A DNA stretch of 64,000 nucleotides from Xenopus tropicalis (lineage: Eukaryota; Chordata; Amphibia; Anura; Pipidae): the NCBI RefSeq assembly GCF_000004195.4, contig NC_030684.2:65221892-65285891 (forward strand). The letters run 5' to 3'. A program made the position numbers and the translations under genes. Of the stretch, positions 46,407-56,950 are shown one piece after another (the first letter of the stretch is position 1; every line of letters begins with the position of its first letter). The notes beneath the pieces are model-generated. The model was not told the origin of the DNA, did not search any database, and worked only from the letters and a program-made list of their open reading frames with translations.

Positions 46407-47354
46407 TTAGGTATGGGAATTCACTCAAATGGTAGCCTTAGCAATAACTTCTCAAAGTAAATAGGTAGTGACATTCAGGCAACTTTAAACAAAACTCTGT
46501 CTGTTTTATTTACAAGGTAGTTTTTAACAGAAAAACTTGAACAGAACATAACAAAAGTAACAATAACTCACAGATTTTCTCAACAGAGAACACATCTGCC
46601 AGGCTCACCAAACATTAGGGGTTTCCATTCTTTACCAACTCATATCTTTATGTTGGGCTTTGCTGCACAAAACATTTGAATGACTTCCCATTGGACTTTA
46701 CTAAAGATGGGGTTCATGTACCTTTTCCACCAGGAAGAACTATGATAGAGTAGAAATATAAGGGAAAAAACAAGGATTAAGGTTGATAGCTGCTGCCAAA
46801 ATCTGATGTTCAGTTTATTGTGACTCTATTATATCACTCTATTATAGATTATGCTGCCCTAGCAACTGATAATTGCTGAAGACATACTTCTTCACATAGA
46901 GTTGATATTGACTTTTACCTTAATAAAATAGGTGTATATATTTCAGACAGGATGAGGATATTTTCACAATCACAGTCCTTATTTGGCATACTCAATGAAC
47001 CTTTTTTATGTTTGTGTGGGTCACCAACAGTTTTCACATATTTATATGGCTAACAAGTAAAAAAGGTTGGGGATCCCTGACATAGAGGAATGTAACACTT
47101 GCTGACCATGGCTTGCAAGGATGTCTTTTTTTGCAGAAAAATTTCGTTTTCTTTGTTTGTTCACTGCATGCACAACAAAACAACTTCTCTGATATCCCTT
47201 CGGCTTATTTTTTCAGCATATGTAACCTTTTTTATATCTTATGGCTGGCAGGAGAAGTCTGAATAAATATAAGCTAAGGAGCTTTATATGAGAAGTTTAT
47301 ATAAAAACAAGTGCATGAATAAGTGGAAACAAAAGCAATAAACTTACAATTTAT
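46407..47354. other. unique AT-rich stretch
   Basis: Nothing recognised. The part adjoining 47355 may be a Penelope-type tail leader but has no clear homologue in the window. Confidence 0.35.
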
Positions 47355-47360
47355 GCTTTA

Positions 47361-47400
47361 TCCTTGATAAAGCCCCCAGTGTGGGCCAAAACATTGAATG
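47361..47400 (+). ncRNA. degenerate hammerhead-like motif of a Penelope-type tail
   Basis: CCTTGATAAAGCCCCCAGTG followed by TGGGCCAAAACATTG has the layout CUUGAUAA, a GCCC/GGGC stem with a 7-base loop, then AAAAC. Penelope-like element tails in animals are known to carry hammerhead ribozyme motifs (CUGAUGA, stem II, GAAAC). Both core boxes here deviate from that consensus, so cleavage is unlikely. A (TA)n array directly follows, as is common at such ends. Confidence 0.4.
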
Positions 47401-47408
47401 CACATGTG

Positions 47409-47422
47409 TGTATATATATACA

Positions 47423-47488
<66 letters not shown>
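47409..47488. repeat. (TA)n microsatellite, about 80 bp
   Basis: Nearly pure TA from 47409 to 47488, with one CAG near the left end. It creates an isoleucine/tyrosine repeat frame on the minus strand that is not a gene. Confidence 0.95.
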
Positions 47489-47491
<3 letters not shown>

Positions 47492-48764
47492 CAACAGTAA
47501 TCTTTTGAAGCCTGGTAAAAATATATTTATTTAAAACATAGATAGAGCTGTAATGAGGCACCAAAAAAGGATATTTTTACACAGCAAATTTGTTTCAGCT
47601 AAAATCACAAACATATTTGTAGTGCAATAAACAATAACAAATGGGCTTAACGTAATACACAGCGCGCAAAATGAAATTCAGAGCATGAAATAAAGTAAAG
47701 GGAAGGCGATGGAGTGTAAACTTGATGTTGCTTTTTGGTTTATGTTGTGTTGCCAGTATTCTTTGTTTGGTCAATTTAGTCTTTGTCCTTCTGTACTTAA
47801 AATAAAATCACACACAAGGGACATAAGTTATGTTTCTCTCAGATGCATCAATAATCTTGCCAATCATATTGAGTCTGGATGTAAAGCCACTAGGGAAAGT
47901 AGGAGAGATGAAAATATAGCAACTACTCTTAAAAAATGAGAACTTCACATTGAAAATTCTTATTTGTCTGAAGGCTGAATACTGTTAAGGCTACACGACT
48001 GTTTAAAATGCTGCCCAGCAAGTTTTTGAGTACAATTTTCTTTCAAGTCCCAGGTTTATACTCCACAGCCTTCAGTTTTTGACACAAAGAAGAGTCAGAC
48101 TAATCCCTGACTAGAATTTGGAGCACTGAGGTTCTGACCTGACATCCATTTCAAGTGTTTCTCTGATTCAGAGCAACTTATCTGAGGAGTAAACTTATTT
48201 CTAAAATTCTTAATTTATAAAGTACACCTCCAAATCTGCCCTAAACTACCTTAATTTTAATAACGGGGGCATTCTCTGCCCCCTGTGCATCTTTGCATTT
48301 AGTAAAGATAACAACTACATTATACAATCATATTTCTCCTGGCAGTCTAAAAAAATGTATTTCTCAATAGTTATTATATTGGCTGGATGTAGGGGACTGT
48401 AATTCAGAGATATGCACAGAGACATGATTTGATGTCCGTGGTTTCATATGCATTCATATGTACAGTATATTATTGTAATATTTGTATGTGTATTTTAATA
48501 AAACAAAGCATAATACAATTTATTGCACACATCTACAAATAGCAATGATTGCTTTGCAGAGAAAGTGAGGTTCCTGCATCTATTTACAGGCAAAGTGAAT
48601 GCACAGACAAGATGTGCACATGCCTTGTTTGGGGTTTATGTACCTGCACTGGGGCAGGTGAAATGGCACAACGTGTGCTCACTGACGCTGACTAGGGTGC
48701 GCCACAGTGCCAAAAGTGTCTGCATGCTAACATCCCATGCAGGTGTCACAGGAAGAACAATATT
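47489..48764. other. unique stretch, possibly eroded retroelement DNA
   Basis: No domain seen. The part next to the RNase H relic (48520-48764) may be further chromovirus sequence, but I cannot align it. Confidence 0.3.
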
Positions 48765-49115
48765 AGACAATAGCTCTCCTTGAAATAAAAGGAAGTTTGA
48801 GGGTTTTAGAACAAGCTCTAATACAGGTTCCTCAGAGACTAAACCCGAATAAATATGTGAGGGCATCAGCTTTGACATTTTATTTCAAGCCTAGTCGATA
48901 AGTGACATGAAAATACAATGTAGAACCTCTAGGAGAAAAATCCCATTTGACTTGTCAAGGTTGTACCATTTTAGTATCACATAAATACTTGACATTTTTG
49001 TGTTTGGAATACACAAAATAAAGTGTAGCTCAATCGCAGAGATGATATCATTCCTTAAAGGCAGACTTAATCAACAGGAGTTCTCAGTCGCCAACACTAT
49101 AGTTATAGAAAAAGC
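48765..49115 (-). pseudogene. chromovirus RNase H relic
   Basis: On the minus strand one frame reads ELLLIKSAFKE-stop-YHLC, then YFVYSKHKNVKYLCDTK, QVKW, YFHVTYRLGLK-stop-NVKADAL. This matches the order of the Ty3/gypsy RNase H domain (ELLAIK.AF.EW, DHKNL.YL, TYRPG.KN.KADALSR). A shifted frame then reads SEEPVLELVLKPSNFLL and QGELLSNI, the linker before integrase. Several stops fall where arginine (CGA) or tryptophan (TGG) codons are expected, a pattern of C-to-T decay. It is non-functional and has the same orientation as the integrase relic 9 kb away. Confidence 0.7.
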
Positions 49116-49353
49116 AGAGGCATGGCCTATTCTCTGGGATAATTCAGGCCCAATATGGTCAAAACTGTGGTTTCTGAAGCATCAAAAAGGGAGACAAAGG
49201 GACAAACAGGATCAGGGAGACATTTCTTTAATTTTTCGAAAACTTACTGAGCCCCTGGAGACTATTGAAATCTTTGACAGGGTTGGTGCATTCAGTGATA
49301 GGAATAGTCTTTAAAAAACTTTTGAGCAAATTGCTAAAGAATCAACAATAAAG
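49116..49353. other. unique or eroded stretch
   Basis: A 104-codon plus-strand frame lies antisense to the RNase H relic and beyond it. It is taken as chance. Confidence 0.35.
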
Positions 49354-49744
49354 TAGAAAGAGATGAGCACATTTTTTCGCCAGGCATGGATTCACAGCAA
49401 AATTCCGCAATTCTCAATCGGCAGACCTTACCATGACACGGCCACAAAATGTAGCAGAGGACAATTCGCGGACATGTAAAAAAATGGTGCAGTTGTGTAA
49501 AAAAAAAAACAGTTGTGTCAAAACATGTTGCAGTCACATCAAAAAAAAAGTAATGTTTCGCAAATTTTTGGAATTTTTGGAATTTTTGGAATGAGAAAAA
49601 ACATGGAGTGAGAAAAAAAATTGTGTGTAAAAAACATGGTACCTGCGAAAAACAGCCCATTAACTTCAATGCATTTCACACATTTTTCAGCAGTTTCACA
49701 CATTTTACAATGAAAGAAAACAGGACAGATTTGCTTATTACTAG
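49354..49744. mobile_element. TAGTGATGAG-family hAT MITE, long diverged copy
   Basis: GAGATGAGCACATTTTTTCG at the left and 'CAGATTTGCTTATTACTAG' at the right are eroded ends. The interior has CGCCAGGCATGGATTCACAG, AACTTCAATGCATTTCACAC and a 9-bp unit TTTTTGGAA repeated three times (49564-49590). Confidence 0.6.
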
Positions 49745-49759
49745 TCATTAGTGTAAATT

Positions 49760-50015
49760 TTTCTAGAGACTAAAACGCAACTACACTTCGCCAGAAAATT
49801 TGCAAAACGGCAAGAAAATTTGCGAAACAGCGAAAAATTAGCGGAACGTAATTGTTGAGCATTTTTTTTTTTGTCGCTCGCATACATTTTTTGGTGCCCA
49901 AGCTTTTATGCCATGACCACGCCCAATTTTGACGCGTGACAAATTTTTCCATGTTGAACTTTCACAGAAGTTTTGTGACACAATTCACCAATGGCGAAAC
50001 AATGGTGGAAACAAA
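49760..50015. mobile_element. second hAT MITE copy, truncated
   Basis: CTTCGCCAGAAAATTTGCAA, AGCGAAAAATTAGCG, 'TTTTTTTTTTGTCGCTCGC', 'TGACGCGTGACAAATTTTTCC' and CACAATTCACCAATGGCGAA are interior and right-arm modules of the family. The left terminus is missing and the right one is unclear. Confidence 0.6.
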
Positions 50016-50025
50016 AGTTTTAAAA

Positions 50026-50415
50026 AAAAAAAAAAAACACAGTCCTTGCCAGCGCTAGGCTGTCCACACCGGGGGGAACTCCTAGGCAAGGACAGCAATG
50101 TTGTGACGCTTGCATGCGCATAAAAAGCGATTGTAATAGCTCACTCATTATGCAAATGCATGTGATGTAGAAGGGTAAATCACATCCACCGCTCCTACAT
50201 CAAGTGCTAGTGCATAATGGGGTAGTAGGGAGCCACAGTCATTATGTACACATGCGCCAAACAACATGGCCGCCTGGCAATGGCAGGGGCTATATTTTTA
50301 AAAGAAAAACAATTGTTTTCTCCAGCCAGAATGCAGGCCCTGTGATAGGTGCACATTAACTCATGTGACTTCCCATAATAATTTAAATAATAACTGCATC
50401 TGTCTGGTTTACGTG
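50026..50415. other. GC-richer stretch between hAT MITEs
   Basis: It holds two small inverted pairs, GTCCTTGCC/GGCAAGGAC (50043-50091) and GATGTAG/CTACATC (50163-50201), and ATGGCCGCCTGGCAATGGC. It may be a separate repeat of unknown family. Confidence 0.35.
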
Positions 50416-50423
50416 ATTACAGC

Positions 50424-50714
50424 TAGTGATGAGTGAATCTGTCCCATTTCGGTTCACCATAAAATTTGCGAAACAGCAAAAAATGTGTGAAACGCATTTG
50501 TCACATGATTTTTTTTGTCACCTGCATTTTTTTTGTCGACCATGCCCTTTTTTGATGCAACCACGTCCTTTTTGACACAACCATGCCCAATTTGACATGC
50601 AACAAATTTTTTCACAGCTAATTTTCATGGAAGTTACGCGAAACAATTCATCAATGGCAAAATGCAGAAATTTGCTGCGAATCCATGCCGGGTGAAAAAA
50701 ATCGCTCATCACTA
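50424..50714. mobile_element. hAT MITE with perfect 8-bp duplication, 291 bp
   Basis: TAGTGATGAGTGAATCTGTC and ATCGCTCATCACTA are the ends. ATTACAGC flanks both sides exactly (50416-50423 and 50715-50722), which places the family in the hAT superfamily. The interior shows 'GTCACATGATTTTTTTTGTC' and 'CAATTCATCAATGGC'. Confidence 0.85.
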
Positions 50715-50722
50715 ATTACAGC

Positions 50723-51995
50723 ATAAAAAGTACATTTTAAAATCACACATTTTTGTTAGGAAAAAATATGATAACATTTTTGGTATCTTGAAATATAAAA
50801 ATAATGAAAAAACAGACACAGAATATGTGTATTTTTTGTACCTTTTAAATATTAAATATGTATCAATATTGTTTCCTTAATATCTCCCTGAAGGTTTTTG
50901 TATATCTCCCTTTCTAGGCATCTTGTAACCTCTGCATGGACTGTACGTGTGTGTGTTTTATACATAGATGCCACTTATATAGGCTGCAAGAACCATCAGG
51001 TTACTGAACTCTGAACTACAGGCTGATTCAGAAACTTTGCTTACAAGTGATGAGCAGGCGGTGAAAAGGAAAAAAGGTTGTAGAAATGGAGCTGATGTGA
51101 CATCTCTAGTGTATTGCCTTTGTGCCCTTGTGTATGAAAGCTCAAAACTTCAGATGTGTTCTTGTTTGCTTTGAAGATCTCTCTTCTTGCCTCCTTCTCC
51201 AGCTCTATCTTACGCTTTAGTATATTCCATTGCAGTACATGAATCATTCATTTTTATTTTTAAGAAAAAGGGTATGTTCAGGGAACTGAAAACGAGAGAC
51301 AGAGAGATCTTAACCTTCTCTGCATGTCTTCTAATGACTAAAGTCACACAAATGACTTACAAGAGGGGAGTAAAATGCTGGCATCATATCTGAGGGATGT
51401 TCTGAGAGCATGGTCACAAGTGAATGTCGTTAAAGCAAAAGTTGAAAATAAAATGTTTTTACTTCTTTTTACATGTACAAATACCAACATTTTTCTGAGC
51501 TCTCTAATAGACCATCCTTACTGCTCTAATTATCACCAGGCACCACATGGGGTCACATCCATGATGACTTGTGGTTAATTGTTTGTTTTATTTCAATATT
51601 CATCTCTACAAAATCAGATTAATGCACCAATTACAAATAAAAAAGAAAGCTAACGCAAATCATAACATGGCCTATGATGCTAATAATGAATTTATTTTAA
51701 AAAGTCAAAATCTTGCACTTATTTCTTGGCTACAATTTATGAATCAATATTGTTCGTAGCTAATAAATGAACTGGTGGTTATAGATAACCAAGTAGTAAT
51801 TTATAGGAAATGCAAATATTATAAGTTTCACATGAATTTTGATCCATTTGATCATGATGGTTAATCTCAACAATAAAATGAGGAGCATTATAATCCACTT
51901 AATTCAGCATGAATTTTCTCATAAATATTGTTCCCCTATAGTTTTGTTCTAGAATAAACATATACATTCATGTATTTCTCAAGTCATCACAAAGG
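50723..51995. other. unique AT-rich stretch
   Basis: Chance frames only; nothing recognised. Confidence 0.4.
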
Positions 51996-52143
51996 CAGGC
52001 CGGACTGGCAATCTGGATTCTGGTAAATGCCAGAGGGGCTGCTGTTAGATGCCATAGACACTCACTATTTATTGGGCTGGTGAGGAGTTGTTTGGGCCTC
52101 TGTGTACTTGAAATGCCAGGGCCTATTTTGAATCCCAGTCGTA
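51996..52143. repeat. 'GGCCGGACTGGCAATCTG' dispersed repeat
   Basis: GCAGGCCGGACTGGCAATCT, 'GTAAATGCCAGAGGGGCTGC', GATGCCATAGACACTCACTA, TTGGGCCTCTGTGTACTTGA and AATGCCAGGGCCTATTTTGA, closing with ATCCCAGTC, follow a well-known frog repeat over its full length. Confidence 0.75.
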
Positions 52144-53409
52144 TCTGCACAAAGGTAATGCTCTTCCAGGTCAAGATATATAGTTATGGTAACAATCACA
52201 ATATATTTCCGGTATGCCAACAACACCCAATAAGCGCAGAGTGCTGCTTGTTTTTGTAAGGGTTGCTAGAGTCAAAATTGGCAACACAGGTAAAGTAGTT
52301 GCCCTCCTTGGGCAGAACATTTACCCTTTCATCCCTGCTGCTTATGCAAGGTCAGTGTGAGTCAATACTCTGTAAACCCGCAATTATCATCTGATGAAAG
52401 AGACATTCATTACAGGACTCCCTGTGCCATTCTGTAACTCCAGGAAGCAGCAGACTGTGCTGGATGAGCAGAACTTTTGTAACTTGCCCACACATTGTAA
52501 CATGCAGCAATCCGAGAGCTTTGCATTCCGACTTTCATTTAGTAAATAAGCCCCAACATGTTAAATAGTGGTGTGCGTTATAAGGGGAAAAATAAATATT
52601 ATTTGGAAGTAAGTGGAAAAAAAACATATACTGTATATATACTGTATATATATATACTGTATATACAGTATATAATTGTTAGTCTTGCTGGTTAAAGACA
52701 TCACACTAATGACAGGTGCTCTTAAAAAGTTCATTTATTTCATTGTCTCAATTGTGTCACATATAATTGAAGCCTATGGTCCTTGAAGGAAGATTTATGC
52801 AAGTCTTTGGCAGATCATAAGAGCTCAACGTTAATGTGCACTGTATTGATTCTTTTATCCCATTTCCTTTCTTGGCTTGCTAATGAACACACAAGAAAGT
52901 GCTTAGGGAGTTGTGATTTCTGATAGTCGAAGGAGTTTGTGGTAGGTACAGTATAATCAAGGGGATTATGATATAACTGGCTAGGGTGTTATAAGTTTGG
53001 TCTGGCATTGTTTTCATGGCACAGCAGAGCACAATTTGCAGAATTATCATTTCTTCATATTTTATGATGATATTCTTTTGCTCTGAACAAAACAGAACAT
53101 GGATGCATGAACAAATTAGCTTCATGAGAATCTGTAATCAAGAGAGGGAGGGAGGTATCAGGGAGGTATGACTAGACATTTGAAATCAAGTTACTGCTAA
53201 ACTGTAGAATTAGATTACCACAAATCAATAATAAAATAAAATAAATGCAGATTGGCCAAATTAATATATGAGTTTTCATAGTAAAGGATTTTAATCTAAA
53301 TGAGTTATTAAAAGTGTCTGAGAGGCAACTGCTTTAAAAGCACAACTACTATACCTTATGCTCCATGTACCTTAAGCTATCACCCAAAATTCTCCAATGC
53401 TGTCATACA
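52144..53409. other. unique AT-rich stretch with a TATACTG array
   Basis: An array of TATACTGTATATA units lies at 52625-52675. Otherwise nothing recognised. Confidence 0.4.
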
Positions 53410-53627
53410 GGGGCGTATTGGTAAAACAGCTCACCACAATTTGGGGAAAAGGGAGGGAAATTACATCACTCAATGGGATTTTTAAAGGTGTCTTTATTAA
53501 AGTATAAAAACTTGCTTTAACTCATTGATAAATATGCTCCTAAAAATCCATATAAGTGAATTTAGAAAGGTGGAATTTATCTTTGGTGCACTGCTGTGAG
53601 CTGTTTTACCCTTTGATAGATATGCCC
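53410..53627. mobile_element. GGGGC-TATT palindromic MITE (AAAACAGCTCAC type)
   Basis: GGGGCGTATTGGTAAAACAG on the left and CTGTTTTACCCTTTGATAGA-TATGCCC on the right are inverted. The centre holds TTGATAAATATGCTCC. A further small piece of the same kind ends at 53694 (CACTGATGAATATGCCC). Confidence 0.65.
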
Positions 53628-53694
53628 ACAGATTTCAGCATTGGGAACATTAGGTGGTAGTTCAAGGTTTAATTTCACTGATGAATATGCCCAC

Positions 53695-53923
53695 CTGTAT
53701 CTTTATGAATTCACAAGCCACTAGACTACACAATGTGGAGGAGGAAATCAGCTGGACAATTTGAAATAAGGGGGTGTATAAAATTAAGTTGCCTAGAGTG
53801 GCTACACTAGAAAAACAATACAGTTGTTGTGCCTTAATCAAGCCAAATACTAAGATAGGTGTTATTTAACATAATAAATATGAATGTATGTGCTTCATTT
53901 TATACAGTATATATATATATATA
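53695..53923. other. unique stretch ending in a TA-rich target
   Basis: A short ATATAT run at 53906-53923 precedes the Tc1 MITE. Confidence 0.4.
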
Positions 53924-53925
53924 TA

Positions 53926-54286
53926 CAGTGGCTTGCAAAAGTATTCGGCCCCCTTGAACTTTTCCACATTTTGTCACATTACAGCCACAAACATGAATCA
54001 ATTTTATTGGAATTCCACGTGAAAGACCAATACAAAGTGGTGTACATGTGAGAAGTGGAAGGAAAATCATACATGATTCCAAACATTTTTTACAAATAAA
54101 TAACTGCAAAGTGGGGTGTGCGTAATTATTCAGCCCCCTGAGTCAATACTTTGTAAAACCACCTTGTGCTGCCACTTTGTTTTGGTCTTTCACGTGGAAT
54201 TCCAATAAAATTGATTCATGTTTGTGGCTGTAATGTGACAAAATGTGGAAAAGTTCAAGGGGGCCGAATACTTTTGCAAGCCACTG
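53926..54286. mobile_element. Tc1/mariner MITE with long, near-identical terminal repeats
   Basis: Both ends read CAGTGGCTTGCAAAAGTATT inward and stay identical for about 105 bp, through CACATTTTGTCACATTACAG and TTCCACGTGAAAGACCAA. TA flanks each side (53924-53925 and 54287-54288). The 150-bp centre includes AATAATTACGCACACCCC on the minus strand, and no transposase remains. The two frames across the arms encode the same peptide stretch because of the inverted arrangement. The lack of arm divergence implies recent insertion. Confidence 0.9.
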
Positions 54287-54512
54287 TATATGTGATATCG
54301 ATTTTTGTTATAGTTTATACACGAGCAGTGGCCAGCTTCATGTTGTAGCTCACACCTTTTCCAGCTACAGACTGGATCCCAATGGGCCAATAAAAGGACA
54401 AACATTTGGGGGTCTTAACCTTGAAAGCAAGCAAGTTGCAGGTAAAACTCAGTCCCTTTGTTAAATGTATATTGAAGCAGTAGAATTCTTAACAAATCAA
54501 ATAAAAGTGAGT

Positions 54513-54605
54513 GTAGGACTGGCCAGACCGGGGGTGACTTTGATGTAGTTGGCCAGCTTGAAGTGTATTGAAATATATGGACAAACAATCCCTATTTTGG
54601 GGATT
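54513..54605. repeat. 'GGACTGGCCAGACCGGGGG' repeat fragment
   Basis: GGACTGGCCAGACCGGGGGT, GATGTAGTTGGCCAGCTTGA and AATATATGGACAAACAATCC resemble a frog dispersed repeat. About 90 bp. Confidence 0.4.
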
Positions 54606-54718
54606 GAATTTAAGAGGTTTTAAAGGGATGGCATATTTTAGAATCTTAATGCACAGAATGTCTTAATGCCCCATATATATTGATAATGGGCAGAGGACCT
54701 CTTGTCTTGTCGTGTGAG

Positions 54719-54780
54719 ATATATATATATATATATATATATCATCTATGTATCTATCTATCTATCTATCTGCCTATCAT
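54719..54780 (+). repeat. (AT)n(CTAT)n compound microsatellite
   Basis: A run of AT dinucleotides (54719-54742) is followed by CTATCTATCTATCTATCTG units to 54775. Confidence 0.9.
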
Positions 54781-56135
54781 CATCTGTTACAAGATCTTAA
54801 TACGTATTAACAAAGCAGAAAGTCATGACCGATATTGGGATGCATTAAGAAGTACTGTATTACAGATAATAAATATTCTAGATAACCAGTATTTTAGATA
54901 ATAAGTGATAGTTTTGCTAAAAATAGAAAACATGGTGAGAAAAGGGTAAAAAAGAAAGGAAAGGGAAGCTCTGCTTAATGAAAAAGTATTTTATAAAGCA
55001 CATTCCCTGTGAATTCTTGAATACTGTAATATACATAAGAAAAAATTCTTGGGATGAAAAGGCTTTGGCCAGCTGAAGGCAAACCCTACTTCTCATGAAC
55101 AGTCAATTTATGTGTTCTGTTTCCATAAAAAAGGTGATTTCAGACCTTTTGTCCTGTTAAGACTTGCTTATGGTTCTGTTCAGAATTTAACCATTCTGAG
55201 CATGTATTGTACAGTAAAAATTAGTATTTTAGTCAGTGGTATTTTCAGAATCTCTCTAGTCTTTTTTGTTTTTATGATTAAAAAAACTGTAATAAAATCT
55301 AAGTGCTAGAGCTGCAGATTTTTTACTTAAGATAGCTGTGTTTTCCTTAGGATATATCCAGCTTTAAGGTGATATGCAGCATATACCAGATAGTCCTTGG
55401 AGAAAACTCAGCTCAAGAGTTACTGCAGACTTATCGGCATAATTACAGGTGGTTACTCCACTGATGTCTTGTGGGACAGCACTTTTTGACCCTTCTGTGG
55501 ATCAAACACATTACTTAGTGAGTTGAAGGAATGAGCATAAGTCTCTTTTGGATTTAAAGCAACTACTATAGGACAGGATACATTAACATTAATCCTCTAA
55601 TGATTAGTGAACTATCCTTTACTGTTGCAGGTTTGTGAATGCGTATATATATTTGTTTTAAGGTCTATATAATGTTCAAAGCTCTGGTCACCTACAAACA
55701 GAATGAAAATAATACATGGTCTTATTAACTGCTAACATAGAGACCCATATGAATAACCCAATATAATGTAAAAATCACACTGTACAAATATTGCTTTATT
55801 TGCTCATCAGTCTAAAAAATGCATTTTCCACTTTTTTTCCTTATAAATATAAGACATCTACAACTCAACACACAGGCAAAGGGGCTGCTTCAATAATGTA
55901 CCCAAAGTTCAACTCTAGCTTCTACAAATATTTAGTGCAGCAAGTCAAGATCTAAAGCAATAGTAGTATATTTCTAGCTCACAGTGTGCTTCCATTGCTT
56001 TATTCCTCTATGTTGCAATTCCACCTTGAATAAATAATCATTATCCGCAATTGAACAATTTGTTGTCAGTAGTATACCTACCTTTTCTACAGCCATCATT
56101 AGAAAACCATTTTAGCACTTTCTTAAGGTCAAGAA

Positions 56136-56454
56136 TAGTGATGGGCGAAATGTTTCGCCAGGCATGGATTCGCAGCGAATTTCCGCATTTCTCCATTGGC
56201 GGATTGTTTCGCAAAACGGATGAAAAAATTCACCACGGAAAGATTCGCCGCACATCAAAAAATTGACAAAATAACAGCTGCGGGCGATAAAAGAATAGCC
56301 GTGCGACAAAATAATAGCCGCGGGCGACAAAATAATAGCCGCGGGCGACAAAAGAATAGCTGCGGGCGACAAAAGAATAACTGTGTGACAAAAGAATAGT
56401 CGCGGGCGACAATTTTTTTGTCGCACAACATTTTCGCCGATTCGCTCATCACTA
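56136..56454. mobile_element. hAT MITE with 8-bp duplication and internal minisatellite
   Basis: The ends TAGTGATGGGCGAAATG and GATTCGCTCATCACTA are inverted. GTCAAGAA flanks exactly on both sides (56128-56135 and 56455-56462). Between 56266 and 56413 lies a tandem array of about seven 19-21 bp units of the form GACAAAATAATAGCCGCGGG. The array explains the repetitive frames of 60-115 codons seen on both strands. Confidence 0.85.
56266..56413. repeat. 19-21 bp minisatellite inside the hAT MITE
   Basis: The unit is GACAAAA(T/G)AATAGC(C/T)GCGGGC, with two shortened units (ending GTGC and GTGT). It is CpG-rich and locally GC-richer than the rest of the region. Confidence 0.85.
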
Positions 56455-56462
56455 GTCAAGAA

Positions 56463-56817
56463 CAGCTAACCCTTAAATTTACAATATAACAAAAAAAAAT
56501 GCTGTATCCCCTCCATATGTAACTGCCCCGTCAGTCTCATACTTTAAAATGGTATCTTTGCATTTGTTTAGAGCAATTTACTAGAAATGGGCCTGCAAAA
56601 ATGTAGATATGTCAGCATTGTTTTGCCTTCTGTGTAACACTCAATCCATGTCCAGCCCCATGGGTCTTATCAGGGGATGGTTTAACCATGTCTTTGTTTC
56701 CCTACAGGACTGATGCACCTGTGCTTATTTGGGAGTGTACCAAATACCTACCTATCTAAGCCCCTTGAGACATGCAGTTTGACACTGCTGCTCTAAGCAA
56801 AGTAACAAAAAAATACT
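56463..56817. other. unique stretch
   Basis: Nothing recognised. Confidence 0.4.
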
Positions 56818-56821
56818 CTAG

Positions 56822-56950
56822 GTACCATAAGAGAGAACTAATCTCAGTACGGGAAGAGATAATTATTCTTATTACAGTAAGAGAGAATTAATCCTAGTAC
56901 AGTAAGCGAGAACTAATCTCAGTACCATAAGAGATAACTAAGTACCGTAG
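56822..56950. repeat. 25-bp minisatellite, about five units
   Basis: The units start GTACCATAAGAGAGAACTAA and recur with a period of about 25 bp (at 56822, 56847, 56872, 56897 and 56922), with substitutions, and end GTACCGTAG. Confidence 0.75.

Larger units (their letters stand above)
54289..56135. other. unique AT-rich stretch with small repeats
   Basis: It includes the repeat at 54513 and the microsatellite at 54719, listed separately. No gene recognised. Confidence 0.35.

Noticed and set aside
47358..47564. Isoleucine-tyrosine repeat frame
   Set aside because: Translation of a (TA)n microsatellite.
49000..49314. 104-codon plus-strand frame
   Set aside because: It partly overlaps, antisense, the RNase H relic and has no recognisable domain.
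53926..54286. Long direct or inverted spacing considered as a CRISPR-like or phage attachment structure
   Set aside because: The genome is eukaryotic, and TA duplications plus Tc1-type ends explain it fully. No CRISPR array exists in the window.
56112..56459. 115-codon minus frame with a repeated ILLSPAA motif
   Set aside because: It is a reading of the minisatellite inside a hAT MITE. A 20-bp unit keeps frames open on both strands.
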